64,000 bases of DNA, taken from positions 46,928 to 110,927 of the forward strand of contig QHXN01000019.1 of assembly GCA_003222975.1 (NCBI GenBank), written 5' to 3'. Below the pieces are notes generated by a model. It searched no databases. It was given only the letters and a program-made list of their open reading frames with translations, and was not told the DNA's origin. Made by a program: the position numbers and the translations under genes. Below are positions 9,604-18,644 of this stretch, piece by piece (the first letter of the stretch is position 1; each line of letters begins with the position of its first letter). The DNA comes from Acidobacteriota bacterium. Its GTDB lineage: Bacteria > Acidobacteriota > Blastocatellia > Pyrinomonadales > Pyrinomonadaceae.

Positions 9604-9733
9604 TGAAATCACCCTCCTGAAAAGAGCGGCAGGTGCAATAGTGTGGGGCCGACGGCTCACGTTCAGGCCGCCGACAATCATCGTCGCGGAAAATTTAGAC
9701 GCGACCGGGGGGCGTTGGCAAGCCTTTAGATAA

Positions 9734-9852
9734 GTCAAAAGGCAAAAGAGGGAAAGGCGAACAGCGCCGCCCCGTCATCACCGTTGATGAGAGACGTGCT
9801 GTCTGCCGTCTTCACTTTTGCCTTTTGCCTTTCGCCTTTTGACTTTTGACTT
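9734..9852. repeat. Intergenic palindrome D (AAAAGGC family)
   Basis: The left arm (9734-9748) is GTCAAAAGGCAAAAG. The right arm (about 9815-9850) iterates CTTTTGCC and ends TTTTGAC twice. The centre (9775-9790) has TCATCA and TGATGA as a short stem. The right arm is read through as the last ~13 codons of the 9812-10336 gene, giving a Lys/Gln/Ala/Gly/Arg tail. So the element overlaps the stop codon. Confidence 0.85.
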
Positions 9853-10336
9853 TCGTGCCGGCCTTCTTCGCGACGCGCTTGCGCGCGGGCCGGCGCTCGC
9901 GCTCGGCCCGGAGGTACGCGTCGAGGTCGAGGCCGAACAGCTCTTTGACCTTCGAGGAGATGGTCGGCAGCACGGCGTCGGCGAACCCGCCCAGCTCGGC
10001 CACGAGGTGCTCGCCCTTGCCCGGCCCTTTCTTCCGGCGGCGCGCGCCTTCGTCCTCGTCGTCGAAGGCGTGCGCGATGCCGAAGCCGATGATGATGCCG
10101 ACCGAGACCGCGCCCGCGCCCCAGACCAGCGGGTTGCGCTCGAACTCCGTGCGCCAGTCGAGCACCTCGCCGACCTCCGTCCTGACCGTCTCGACCGTGT
10201 CCTTGACCTCCTCGTACTGGTGCGTGACGACCGACTTGATCTCGGCCACGGTCTCGCTGATGGATTCGCGCGTGTCCTCCATCTGCCGTCGAAGCTCGGC
10301 CTTGCCCCCGGCCTCGCCGGCTCTCTTCTTGCTCAT
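9812..10336 (-). CDS. Small membrane protein with amphipathic N-terminus, function unknown
   Basis: An AGGAGG site precedes the ATG at 10336. Residues 1-60 are charged, helical and heptad-like (RRQMEDTRESISETVAEIKSV, then HQYEEVKDTVETVRTEV), followed by one membrane helix (WGAGAVSVGIIIGFGIAHAF). The C-terminal part is basic. The layout resembles DUF3618 or YqjD/ElaB-like inner-membrane proteins, but I cannot make a firm family call. The last ~13 residues are encoded by the right arm of palindrome D, so this tail is probably a recent, functionally neutral extension. Confidence 0.7.
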   Translation of the reverse strand: MSKKRAGEAGGKAELRRQMEDTRESISETVAEIKSVVTHQYEEVKDTVETVRTEVGEVLDWRTEFERNPLVWGAGAVSVGIIIGFGIAHAFDDEDEGARRRKKGPGKGEHLVAELGGFADAVLPTISSKVKELFGLDLDAYLRAERERRPARKRVAKKAGTKVKSQKAKGKRQK

Positions 10337-10564
10337 CCGTCTCCCCTCCTCAACCGGCCCGTCTAAAATTTTCGTGGAGACACATTACAACACAAACGCG
10401 CACGTGCGTCGCGCCAAATTTTTCCGCCGCCGAGCCGGGCCGCTTCGCAACGTCGCCGCAAGAATTACGCCACCTCGCGGACAAATCTTTGGAGTTAGAT
10501 GAGGTTGAAAAAGAAACGTCGGGGCGAAGAGTCTGACGCCGACTCGGCGACTCAAGGAGGAGGT

Positions 10565-11089
10565 ATGGAAAGTAGGGCCAAGGCTTTAGGACACCCGATT
10601 CACCAGATGCTGATCCCGTTCCCGTTCGGGCTGCTCTCGACGGCGGTCATCTTCGACATCGTCTATCTGTTCGTGAGCGACCCGGCGACTAAGAATACTC
10701 TGTCGCTCGTCGCGTTCTGGATGATCGCCGCAGGTGTCGTCGGCGGGCTTGTGGCCGCGCCGTTCGGGCTGATTGACTACCTCGCGATCCCGCAAGGGAC
10801 GCGCGCCAAGTCTGTCGGGATGCTGCACGGCGTCGGCAACGTCTTCGTGCTCGTCCTGTTCGCCGCGAGCCTTTGGCTGCGCTACACCTCGCCCGCCGTC
10901 GCGGCCACGCACCAGCCGACGACCCTCGCGCTCGTCCTCTTGTTCGCGGGCTTCGTGCTCGCAGGCGCGACGGGCTGGCTCGGCGGCGAGCTGGTCACGC
11001 GCCTCGGCGTCGGCATGGACGACGGCGCGAACCTCGACGCGCCCAACTCGCTCACCGCGGACTCGGCGCACGGCGGCGCGCGCGGGTAG
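10565..11089 (+). CDS. DUF2231 family membrane protein
   Basis: The frame extends upstream to 10499, but AAGGAGG at 10554-10560 points to the ATG at 10565. The family hallmark LGHPIHQMLIPFPFGLL begins at residue 8. Four hydrophobic helices follow (LLSTAVIFDIVYLF, LVAFWMIAAGVVGGLVAAPFGLIDYL, NVFVLVLFAASLWL, ALVLLFAGFVLAGATGWLGGELV). DUF2231 proteins are small integral membrane proteins of unknown role, some proposed to bind haem. The short C-terminal tail is Asp/Ala-rich. The gene is nearly contiguous with the downstream SDR gene, which suggests an operon. Confidence 0.88.
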   Translation: MESRAKALGHPIHQMLIPFPFGLLSTAVIFDIVYLFVSDPATKNTLSLVAFWMIAAGVVGGLVAAPFGLIDYLAIPQGTRAKSVGMLHGVGNVFVLVLFAASLWLRYTSPAVAATHQPTTLALVLLFAGFVLAGATGWLGGELVTRLGVGMDDGANLDAPNSLTADSAHGGARG

Positions 11090-11098
11090 GTGATGCAA

Positions 11099-12163
11099 AT
11101 GGGCAAGCAGAAAGCAAAGCCGGAAGTCGTCGTCATCACGGGCGCGTCCGCCGGAGTGGGCCGGGCGACCGCGCGCGAGTTCGCGCGCCGCGGCGCGCAC
11201 GTCGGTTTGATCGCGCGCGGGCGCGACGGATTGGAGGGCGCGCGGCGCGAGGTCGAGCGGATGGGCGGGCGGGCGCTCGTCCTGCCGCTCGACGTGGCAG
11301 ACCACGGGGCGGTCGAGGGCGCGGCTGAGGCGGTCGAGAATCAACTCGGCCCGATTGACGTGTGGGTCAACAACGCGATGCTGTCGGTCTTCTCGCCCGT
11401 CAAAAAGATGAGGCCGGAAGAGTACAGGCGCGTGACGGAGGTCACGTACCTCGGCGTCGTCCACGGCACGCTCGCGGCTTTGAAGAGAATGCTGCCGCGC
11501 GACCGTGGAGTGATCGTGCAGGTCGGCTCGGCGCTCGCCTACCGCGGCATCCCCTTGCAATCGGCCTACTGCGGCGCGAAGCACGCCGTGCAGGGCTTCG
11601 TGGACTCGCTGCGCACGGAGCTTCTGCACGACGGGTCACGCGTGCGTGTGACGATGGTGCAGTTGCCCGCGCTGAACACGCCGCAGTTCTCCTGGGTCAA
11701 GTCGCGGCTGCCGCGCGAGCCGCAGCCCGTGCCGCCCATCTTCCAGCCGGAAGTAGCCGCGCGCGCCATCTACTGGGCCGCGCACGAAGACCGGCGCGAA
11801 CTCTACGTCGGCTGGCCGACCGTGAAGGCCGTCGTCGGCAACAAGGCCGCGCCCGGCCTCGCCGACTGGTACTTGGCGCGGATGGGCTACGACGCGCAGC
11901 AGACCTGTGAGCCGGTCTCGCCCGAACGCCGCGACAACCTCTGGGAGCCTGTGCCCGGCGACCACGGCGCGCACGGCTCGTTCGACGAACGCTCGTCCGC
12001 CACGAGCACGCAGCTCTGGGCGACGACGCACCGCTCGCTCTTCGCGCTCGCCGGGGCGGGCGCGCTCCTCGGCGCGGCGGCCACGAAGCTCCTGCTTTCT
12101 TTGCGCGCCGCGCGCCTGCGCAACACGCAGGTCGAGCGCTTCCGCGCGGGCGGCCTGATGTGA
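11099..12163 (+). CDS. SDR-family oxidoreductase with C-terminal membrane segment
   Basis: The Rossmann cofactor motif TGASAGVG is at about residues 14-21. VWVNNAM is the NAG-type motif, and catalytic Ser/Tyr/Lys are seen in GSALAYRG and SAYCGAKHA. A short-chain dehydrogenase/reductase using NAD(P) is therefore well supported, but the substrate is unknown. After the core (about residue 270) there is an extra C-terminal segment with one hydrophobic helix (LFALAGAGALLGAAATKLLL), suggesting membrane attachment. GTG 11090 and ATG 11093 are alternative starts. I chose ATG 11099 because AGGTGA is correctly spaced. It lies directly after the DUF2231 stop. Confidence 0.9.
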   Translation: MGKQKAKPEVVVITGASAGVGRATAREFARRGAHVGLIARGRDGLEGARREVERMGGRALVLPLDVADHGAVEGAAEAVENQLGPIDVWVNNAMLSVFSPVKKMRPEEYRRVTEVTYLGVVHGTLAALKRMLPRDRGVIVQVGSALAYRGIPLQSAYCGAKHAVQGFVDSLRTELLHDGSRVRVTMVQLPALNTPQFSWVKSRLPREPQPVPPIFQPEVAARAIYWAAHEDRRELYVGWPTVKAVVGNKAAPGLADWYLARMGYDAQQTCEPVSPERRDNLWEPVPGDHGAHGSFDERSSATSTQLWATTHRSLFALAGAGALLGAAATKLLLSLRAARLRNTQVERFRAGGLM

Positions 12164-12240
12164 GCGCGTGTGCGCGTGAGGGCAGCAAAAAAATTCGTTG
12201 CGCCCGGCGGGCGTCCGCGTTTAGAGTGCGAGACACGTAG

Positions 12241-12272
12241 GCGGCTTCGGTGTGGAGCTTCTTAGAAGCCGC
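12241..12272 (+). promoter_or_regulatory. 5'-UTR hairpin ahead of histone-like gene
   Basis: GCGGCTTC (12241-12248) pairs perfectly with GAAGCCGC (12265-12272), giving an 8-bp stem and 16-base loop about 20 bases before the ribosome site of the next gene. It has no T-run, so it is not a classical terminator. It may affect mRNA stability. Confidence 0.45.
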
Positions 12273-12298
12273 TGTGGACTCAAGCGAGAGGAGGCCGT

Positions 12299-12862
12299 AT
12301 GGCGAAGAAGGACAAGCAAGGTGGCGGCGTGCTCGACACGGCGCGCAAGGTCGTTAGCGAAGTGATTGATAGCGCGGCGCGTCTGGTCGGTCAGGCCGGC
12401 GAGCAGGCGGCGGGCGTGGGCATCGCGGCTCTCGACACGACCGCGGGCGCGGTCGCCAGCGTTAGCCCGACTGCGGGCGAGGCGATCCGCCCCGGTCGCC
12501 CGACGAAGAGCGCCGCCAAGACCGCCGCGCGCGCGACCGTGGAAGGCGCGCGCGCAGGGGCCGAGGCCGCGAAGGAGGCCGTCGGCACGACCGCCGAAGC
12601 GACGCGCAAGGCCGCGCGACGGATTTCAAAGGCGGCGCGCGGGGCCGCGAAGCGGACTTCAAAGGCAGCGGGCAAGGCTACGAAGCGCGCTTCAAAGGCC
12701 GCGTCGCGCACCGCGAAGGCGGCAGCGCCGCGCGCCGCGCGCAAAAGCTCCGCACGCTCTTCCGCCAAGTCCGCGAAAGCGTCTGGCCGGAAGAGCGCCG
12801 GGAAGAAGGGCGCGGGGCGCGCGGGCCGAAAGAAGTCGAGCGCGAAGGGCAAGAAGAGGTAA
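12299..12862 (+). CDS. Histone H1-like Lys/Ala-rich DNA-binding protein
   Basis: GAGAGGAGG lies just upstream of the ATG. The N-terminal ~70 residues are Ala/Gly/Val-rich with few charges. From about residue 70 the protein is a strongly basic run of short repeats of the forms KAARRISKAARG, KRTSKAAGKATKR and KSSARSSAKSAK. Such Lys-Ala-Ala tails resemble eukaryotic H1 tails and bacterial HctB/AlgP-type proteins that compact DNA or bind RNA. Function is inferred from composition only. Low-complexity tails like this vary in length between strains. There is no catalytic motif. Confidence 0.8.
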   Translation: MAKKDKQGGGVLDTARKVVSEVIDSAARLVGQAGEQAAGVGIAALDTTAGAVASVSPTAGEAIRPGRPTKSAAKTAARATVEGARAGAEAAKEAVGTTAEATRKAARRISKAARGAAKRTSKAAGKATKRASKAASRTAKAAAPRAARKSSARSSAKSAKASGRKSAGKKGAGRAGRKKSSAKGKKR

Positions 12863-13014
12863 GAGACAGTTTGAGGAGTCCCGCGAGGGGCTGAATGTTT
12901 GCGGCTCGCGTCGGTCGTTCTTTACCTTCGGTCACGCAACAAGCTTATAGACGGAGGACAGCGCCGACGCGCGCGCGCCCTCATCCCCTTCTCCAGCAGA
13001 CCTCCGGCCCGAAC

Positions 13015-14295
13015 ATGCCGACGACGATTTTCAAAGCGACACTCGCGCTCCTGCTCCTCCTGCCACAGATGACACGAAGCGGCGGCGAATCGAAGCGCCC
13101 GCGCGCGCGCGACATCGGCCTCTTCGTCGGCGTGCTGCCCGCGGGCCGCCTCGACGCCATCACGGACGTTGAGGGCGTGAGAGTCGGCCACGCGACTCTC
13201 ATCAAAGGCGACGACGTTCGCACCGGCGTCACGGCCATCCTGCCGCACGGCGGAAACCTTTTTCAGGAGAAAGTCCCCGCGGCCATCTTCGTCGGCAACG
13301 GCTTCGGCAAGCTCGCGGGTTCGACGCAGGTAGGCGAACTCGGCGAGATCGAGACCCCGATTCTTCTCACCAACACGCTGAACGTCCCGCGCGTGGCCGA
13401 CGCGCTGATTGACTGGATGCTCGCCCTGCCCGGCAACGAGGACGTGCGCTCTGTGAACCCCGTCGTCGCCGAGACGAATGACGGGCAGTTGAACGACATA
13501 CGCGGTCGCCACGTCCGTGCCGAAGAGGTCTTCGCAGCTTTGAAGTCGGCGAAGGGCGGCGAGGTCGAGGAGGGTTCGGTCGGCGCGGGCACGGGCACGG
13601 TGGCCTTCGGCTTCAAGGGCGGCATCGGCACGGCCTCGCGCGTCGTCCCCGCCAAGTACGGCGGCTACACCGTCGGCGTCCTTGTGCAGACGAACTTCGG
13701 CGGCGTGCTCACGATGAACGGCGCGCCCGTCGGGCGAGAGCTTGGCCGCTACTACCTCAAAGAAGACCTCGAACCCGTGCCGAAATCCAAACTCGACGCG
13801 CGGGGCGAGCCGCCGCACGACCGCGCCGAAGCTTCTACTCACTCCGAGCGCGCCGAACCTCCGTCCGATTCCGACAGCGCCTCTTCACTTAACTCCGACC
13901 GCGCCGACGGCTCCGTCATCGTCGTCGTCGCCACGGACGCGCCGCTCGACGCGCGCAACCTCCGACGCCTCGCCGCGCGCGCCATGCTCGGCCTCGCGCG
14001 CACCGGCTCTCCCTCGACCAACGGCAGCGGCGATTACGTCATCGCCTTCAGCACCGCGCCGCAGAATCGAATCAAGTACGGCGAGACGGCCCCGCGCCGC
14101 GTCGAACTCCTCCCGAACGATTCCATGTCCCCTCTCTTCCTCGCCGTTGTCGAGGCGACCGAGGAGGCCGTCTATAACTCTCTGCTGCGCGCCACCACCG
14201 TCACGGGCCGCAACGGCGCTCGTGTCGAGGCCCTGCCGATTGATAAGACCGTCGAGATTCTGAAAAAATACAACGCACTCAGAGCGATCCGGTGA
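13015..14295 (+). CDS. P1 family peptidase (DmpA-type aminopeptidase), secreted
   Basis: The open frame reaches 12895, but the ATG at 13015 begins a clear signal peptide (MPTTIFKATLALLLLLPQ). The mature protein matches DmpA/BapA N-terminal nucleophile hydrolases: ITDVEGVRVGHATLI, VVAETNDGQLND, and the self-cleavage site EEGSVGAGTG followed by FKGGIGTASR. In this family the Ser after that Gly becomes the new N-terminus and nucleophile after autoproteolysis. Expected activity is removal of N-terminal D-, L- or beta-amino acids from small peptides. A Ser/Asp/Glu-rich insert (about residues 265-305) is unusual and looks like a disordered loop. Confidence 0.9.
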   Translation: MPTTIFKATLALLLLLPQMTRSGGESKRPRARDIGLFVGVLPAGRLDAITDVEGVRVGHATLIKGDDVRTGVTAILPHGGNLFQEKVPAAIFVGNGFGKLAGSTQVGELGEIETPILLTNTLNVPRVADALIDWMLALPGNEDVRSVNPVVAETNDGQLNDIRGRHVRAEEVFAALKSAKGGEVEEGSVGAGTGTVAFGFKGGIGTASRVVPAKYGGYTVGVLVQTNFGGVLTMNGAPVGRELGRYYLKEDLEPVPKSKLDARGEPPHDRAEASTHSERAEPPSDSDSASSLNSDRADGSVIVVVATDAPLDARNLRRLAARAMLGLARTGSPSTNGSGDYVIAFSTAPQNRIKYGETAPRRVELLPNDSMSPLFLAVVEATEEAVYNSLLRATTVTGRNGARVEALPIDKTVEILKKYNALRAIR

Positions 14296-14395
14296 GGAGG
14301 CTGGAGAGGCGCGGAGGGTATCAAGGCGCATGGTTATGTCCGCATCAGCGGCAGGTGATGACCGGCGCTAGGTTGTAAATTCTCTCAAGGCGGTC

Positions 14396-14989
14396 ATGGT
14401 GGAAAGTATGGAAAACTCGGCAGACGTAAACAGAGACAGAGACGCGCAGAACAGGCTGAATAACGCGGTCGCCGTCATGGTCGCCATCGTGGCGGCGTTC
14501 ATGGCCGTGACGAAGGTGAAGGACGACAACATCGTGCAGGCCATGTTGCAGGCCAAGTCGGACGCGGTGGACACCTGGTCTGAGTACCAGTCGAAGCGCA
14601 TCAAGCAGCACCTGGAAGAGTTGGGGCGCGACCAGTCGCAGATGCTGCGCGCGTCTGTCCCGGCTGAGAGCGCGGCGCGGCTCGACGAGCAGTCGAAGCG
14701 TTACGAGGCGGAGATCGCGCGCTACCAGAAGGACGAGGACGAGTTGCAGTCGAAGGCGCGCGGGCTTGAGGCGCAGTACGACGCTTTGAACTACCGCGAC
14801 GACCAGTTCGACCTCTCGGACGCGGCGCTCTCGGTCGCGCTGGCGATGCTCGCCGTGACGGCGCTGACGGGCAAGCGGTGGCTCCTCTGGGCCTCGCTCC
14901 TGTTCGCGGGCTTCGGCGTCGTCATGGGCGTGGCCGGACTCGTCGGCCTGCATCTGCACCCGGACTGGCTCACGAAGCTGCTCTCTTAA
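14396..14989 (+). CDS. DUF4337 family membrane protein
   Basis: One membrane helix (NAVAVMVAIVAAFMAVTKV) near residue 30 is followed by NIVQAMLQAKSDAVDTWSEYQSKRIKQ, the most conserved stretch of DUF4337. A long charged helical or coiled-coil region (about residues 65-130) leads to two C-terminal helices (LSVALAMLAVTALTG and LLWASLLFAGFGVVMGVAGL). Its role is unknown. The start is uncertain. ATG 14396 is used, but ATG 14408 is equally possible. Neither has a strong ribosome site. Confidence 0.85.
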   Translation: MVESMENSADVNRDRDAQNRLNNAVAVMVAIVAAFMAVTKVKDDNIVQAMLQAKSDAVDTWSEYQSKRIKQHLEELGRDQSQMLRASVPAESAARLDEQSKRYEAEIARYQKDEDELQSKARGLEAQYDALNYRDDQFDLSDAALSVALAMLAVTALTGKRWLLWASLLFAGFGVVMGVAGLVGLHLHPDWLTKLLS

Positions 14990-15073
14990 AACCCCGGAAC
15001 AGATCGGTCGCGGCGAGAGCAAAAGAGCACTAAGTCACACGAGCCACGCCGAAAAGGTTAAAGCGCGGGCGGC

Positions 15074-16399
15074 TCACTTGCCCTTCGCGGATTTCTTTGT
15101 CTCCTTCTCGACCGCCTTCTCGTCCGGCGCGTGACCTTCGGGGAAGGCGAAGACGTGGTAGTGGTCTCGAAGCTCGCGCAGCGCCTCGACCCTGCCGGCC
15201 TTTTTGAGCCGCGCGATCTCGCCCATCACGAACTCCTGCTCGCGCGCCGACATGAAGCGGTAGTAAATGTCGAAGGCGAAGCCGGTCGTGTGCGGCTCGA
15301 CGCTGAAGTCCCCCGCGTTGGCGTTGCCGGACTCACGCAGCAGACGTTGATACTCATCCGTCCTGACGAGTGAGGTCACGGGCAGGGGGCGCTGGAACTC
15401 CGACTCGTACACTTGCGCCAGCTCCTCCAGCACCGCGAGCGCCGCCGGGCGGGCGAAGCTGAGCATGCGCTGCTGAAACTCCTTAACTGACGCCGGGTCG
15501 TGCAGGTCGTAGGCGCGACCGCCGAAGGAGCGCGCGAGCTGCGCGAGCGTGTCGTATTCCGCGTAGAGCGTCTGACGCTCTTTCGGCGTCCCGTACTCCG
15601 AGGCGACCAGCTTCTCTTTGTCCTTCAAATCGCCGAGGGCCTTCCTGCCCACGGCGGCGTCGGCTGTGAGACGTGCGCGCCCTTCCTTGTCCTTCTTGTC
15701 CGCCGCCTTGAGACGCGCGCCGAGGTCTTTTTGTTCGGCTTCGAGCGCGGCGCGCCCGGCGGCGAGTCCGTCCCTGTAAGCCTTTAGCTCGTCGTCGCCC
15801 GCGAAGAGAGGCACGCTCTTGCCTTGCTTCGCGTCGTAGTGTGTCAGTTCGCCCGTCGCCGCTCCGCCCACGCCGAAGAGGATGTAGCCGCGACCGAGCC
15901 GCGGCACTTCGACCAGTCCGTCGCCGCGCGCGATCATCTCTGCCAGCTCCGCGAAGTCGTGCGGTGTGCGGACGCCGGCCTCGTTCGCCGAAGCCGCCTG
16001 TATCGCGAGGAAGCGGTGACGATCCGGGTACTGCTTCAACTCCGCCGGAACTTCGACCTTCGCCTGCCTGCCCGCCGGCTCGCCCCGATCCTCCTCGACT
16101 TTCGAGACCGCCTCGGCGTAAGGGTCGGGCGTCGGCGTGGGGTTAATCCCTAAGACGGCCTTCGCCTTTTGCACGCCGCTTTTTAGAGGCGCGGGGTTGT
16201 GTCTCAGGTAAAGGAAGGCGGAGACGAGCGCGGCGAGGACGACGGCTATGAGTGCGGTGCGGCGTGTGAGTAGGCGCGAGAGGCCGCGTTGCTCTGTGGC
16301 AGGCGCGCTCTTCTCGCTTTCCGGCGGGACTTGAGGAGGAGGCGATTCTCCGCCTCCCGCTTCTTCCGCTTCCGCTTTCCCCTTGTGCTCGCCTTCCAT
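15074..16399 (-). CDS. DUF5715-like membrane-anchored zinc peptidase-like protein
   Basis: The frame is open upstream to 16579, but the ATG at 16399 is the sensible start, 14 bases after the S9 peptidase stop. A charged N-terminus, one membrane helix (ALIAVVLAALVSAFLYL) and a Pro-rich linker lead to a periplasmic domain. Near the C-terminus EPHTTGFAFDI matches the H-x6-D zinc site of the VanY/M15 and LAS peptidases, and DHYHV resembles their final H-x-H ligand. VTSLVRTDEYQRLL is the arginine-containing strand before it. A peptidoglycan carboxypeptidase role is plausible but unproven. A Lys/Glu-rich linker lies around residues 215-290. Confidence 0.75.
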   Translation of the reverse strand: MEGEHKGKAEAEEAGGGESPPPQVPPESEKSAPATEQRGLSRLLTRRTALIAVVLAALVSAFLYLRHNPAPLKSGVQKAKAVLGINPTPTPDPYAEAVSKVEEDRGEPAGRQAKVEVPAELKQYPDRHRFLAIQAASANEAGVRTPHDFAELAEMIARGDGLVEVPRLGRGYILFGVGGAATGELTHYDAKQGKSVPLFAGDDELKAYRDGLAAGRAALEAEQKDLGARLKAADKKDKEGRARLTADAAVGRKALGDLKDKEKLVASEYGTPKERQTLYAEYDTLAQLARSFGGRAYDLHDPASVKEFQQRMLSFARPAALAVLEELAQVYESEFQRPLPVTSLVRTDEYQRLLRESGNANAGDFSVEPHTTGFAFDIYYRFMSAREQEFVMGEIARLKKAGRVEALRELRDHYHVFAFPEGHAPDEKAVEKETKKSAKGK

Positions 16400-16413
16400 G
16401 TCGCCACTATAGA

Positions 16414-18423
16414 TTATTTCAGGCGCTGGTCGAACCAGTCGGCGGCGCGTCGGAGTATGTCGCGGCGGTGCTCGGTCTGCGAGACGGCGTGGCCTTCCCC
16501 GGCGTAGATGACGAGCTGCGTCTCCACGCCTAAAGTTTTCAGCGCGTGCCAGAACTCGTAGGACTGCGGGGCCGGGCACTCGGCGTCGCGGTCGCCGACC
16601 ATGACGAGCGTGGGCGTCCGGGCGTTCTTGATGAAGTTGATGGGCGCGCTCTTCGCATAGACCGCCGGGTCGTCATAGACGGACGCGCCGAAGTAGGGAA
16701 TCATCCACTGGTCAATCTGGTTCTCGCCGTAGTAGCTCTGCCAGTTCGCAATGCCGGCTCCGGCGATGGCCGCGCGGAAGCGGTTCGTCTGCGTCACAGT
16801 CCACATCGTCATGAACCCGCCGTAGCTCCAGCCGGTGATTCCCATCCGGTCGGCGTCCACGGGCGCGACCTTCAGCGCCTCGTCCACGCCGCGCATGATG
16901 TCCCGGAGGTCGCCGTGGCCGAAGTCTTTGACGTTGGCACGCGTGAAGTCTTCGCCCTGGCCGTAGCTGCCGCGCGGGTTCGGGAAGAAGAGGAAGTAGC
17001 CGTCCGTTGCGAGCGAGAGCGGCAGGCCGAGGCCGCTCCCCCAGCGCGGCATCATCTGCGAGGCCGGCCCGCCATGCACCACCACGACCATCGGATACTT
17101 CCGCGCCGGGTCGAAATTCTGCGGGTAGAGCAGCCAGCCCTGAACGTCGGAGTTGTCGTTCGTCCACTCCAAACTCTTCGCCTCGCCCCAGGCAGGCCGC
17201 AGGCCCTCGTTAACCTTCGTCAACTGCTTCCAAGCGCCCACTGTGCCGGCCCAGACTTCGGGCGGCTGCGTGTAGGAGTGCCGGACGATGGCGGTAGTCT
17301 GCCGGTCGCGCGAGACTGAAAGGCTCACGCCGCTCTCCTTCGTGATAGTTTCGTCGCCCGTCCAAACGGTCGTCACTTTGCCGCTCGACGTGTCGAGCGT
17401 GGCGACGCCGCTCCTGCCCTTGACCAACTCGGTGAAGAGGATTTGATTTGAAACGGGCTGCCACGCGAGCCAGCTCGCCGAAGCCTTCATGCCGGGCGTG
17501 AGGTCGCGCGCCGCGCCGCCGGCTGCGGGGATGAGATAGATGTCGCCGCCCGTGTTGCCCTCGTCGCTCATCAGGCCGCCGATGAAGGCGATCTGTTTTC
17601 CGTCGGGCGAGAAGTGCGGCTCGGCGATCTGCAACGCCGGCTTGAGGATTGATTTCATCTCGCCCGCGGCGGCGTCCACGGTGTAGAGCTGCGCGACGAA
17701 CCAGTTGTCGTCGCCGGAGCCGTGGGCCGCGGTCGCTGCAAAGCTCCTGCCATCCGGCGACCAGTCGTACTCATAGACGTAGAGGTCTGGCGGCGAGAGC
17801 TGCCGCACGCCCTGCGAAGCCAAATCAACCACGGTGAGGCGCTGCTCATAGACGTGCTCCTCGACGACGCCCGCGTCCGCGGCGGTCGGCTGCGTCGGCC
17901 CGGCTGTCCGCACCGCGTTCTCCGTGAAGAGCACGGCCAGACGCCCGCCGTCGGGCGACCACTGCGGGCCGGAGAGAAAGCCCGTCAGGTTCGTTACCTT
18001 TCGCGCCGCGCCGCCGCCCGCGTCCGCGACGTAGAGTTCGAGCTGTCCCGGCTTATCTTTGTCCGATAGAAAAGCGAGGCGCGCGCTGTCGGGCGACCAC
18101 GCGATGTCGTGCTCGGCGTAATCGCCGCCGCCCGCCCCGGCGGTGACGCGCGTCGGCGCTGAGGCGGGAGACTTCAGGTCGGCCACGTAGATCGCGTACT
18201 TGCCCGAAGGCGCTTTGTCCGCGCCGAGCAGGGCGATTGACCAGGCGACCTTCGAGCCGTCGGGCGAGATCGCCACCTCCTCGAAGGTGCGCGTGGCGAT
18301 GAGTGAATCAATCGCCTGCTCGACCGACGGCTGTTGTTTGAAGCCGGTGCGGCCCGAAGCCGCGGCGACCGAGCAAGTGAGTACGAAGAGAATGGCGACG
18401 GACACTCTGAAGCCGTTGAGCAT
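16414..18423 (-). CDS. S9 family serine peptidase (prolyl-oligopeptidase type), secreted
   Basis: A signal peptide (VAILFVLTCSVAAASGRT) precedes a TolB-like seven-bladed propeller (about residues 45-400) with repeated SPDG and WSPD motifs. The alpha/beta-hydrolase domain follows. The nucleophile elbow GWSYGG holds the catalytic Ser, VGDRDAECP the Asp and GEGHAVSQ the His. YPMVVVVHGGP is the oxyanion segment. This is a dipeptidyl- or acylaminoacyl-peptidase-like enzyme for peptide degradation in the periplasm. Length (669 aa) is normal. It is transcribed with the downstream DUF5715 gene (14-base gap), which would put two periplasmic peptidase-like proteins in one operon. Confidence 0.92.
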   Translation of the reverse strand: MLNGFRVSVAILFVLTCSVAAASGRTGFKQQPSVEQAIDSLIATRTFEEVAISPDGSKVAWSIALLGADKAPSGKYAIYVADLKSPASAPTRVTAGAGGGDYAEHDIAWSPDSARLAFLSDKDKPGQLELYVADAGGGAARKVTNLTGFLSGPQWSPDGGRLAVLFTENAVRTAGPTQPTAADAGVVEEHVYEQRLTVVDLASQGVRQLSPPDLYVYEYDWSPDGRSFAATAAHGSGDDNWFVAQLYTVDAAAGEMKSILKPALQIAEPHFSPDGKQIAFIGGLMSDEGNTGGDIYLIPAAGGAARDLTPGMKASASWLAWQPVSNQILFTELVKGRSGVATLDTSSGKVTTVWTGDETITKESGVSLSVSRDRQTTAIVRHSYTQPPEVWAGTVGAWKQLTKVNEGLRPAWGEAKSLEWTNDNSDVQGWLLYPQNFDPARKYPMVVVVHGGPASQMMPRWGSGLGLPLSLATDGYFLFFPNPRGSYGQGEDFTRANVKDFGHGDLRDIMRGVDEALKVAPVDADRMGITGWSYGGFMTMWTVTQTNRFRAAIAGAGIANWQSYYGENQIDQWMIPYFGASVYDDPAVYAKSAPINFIKNARTPTLVMVGDRDAECPAPQSYEFWHALKTLGVETQLVIYAGEGHAVSQTEHRRDILRRAADWFDQRLK

Positions 18424-18480
18424 TTCAAACCTCCGTGGATGAAAACCTGAACTCCCGGTTTTGAGATTATACCCGACCTG

Positions 18481-18539
18481 AGTTCGGCGCGGGCGGCGGA
18501 AAAGAATTGGCCTGCGAAATCACACGAAAGGCGCGAAAA
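18481..18539 (+). repeat. Dispersed repeat, copy 2
   Basis: This is the second copy of the element at 1821-1878, in the same orientation. It lies upstream of the S9 peptidase start and ahead of the amidohydrolase remnant. It carries no gene. Confidence 0.55.
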
Positions 18540-18644
18540 GAGGCTCTTCAGTTTACAATCAGGCGTCCCGGCGTCCGGTGCAACTCGCGGCATCCGGCGG
18601 GTCGCAATCGAATTTCGCTTGAACGGTCAATCCGAGGATAACAG

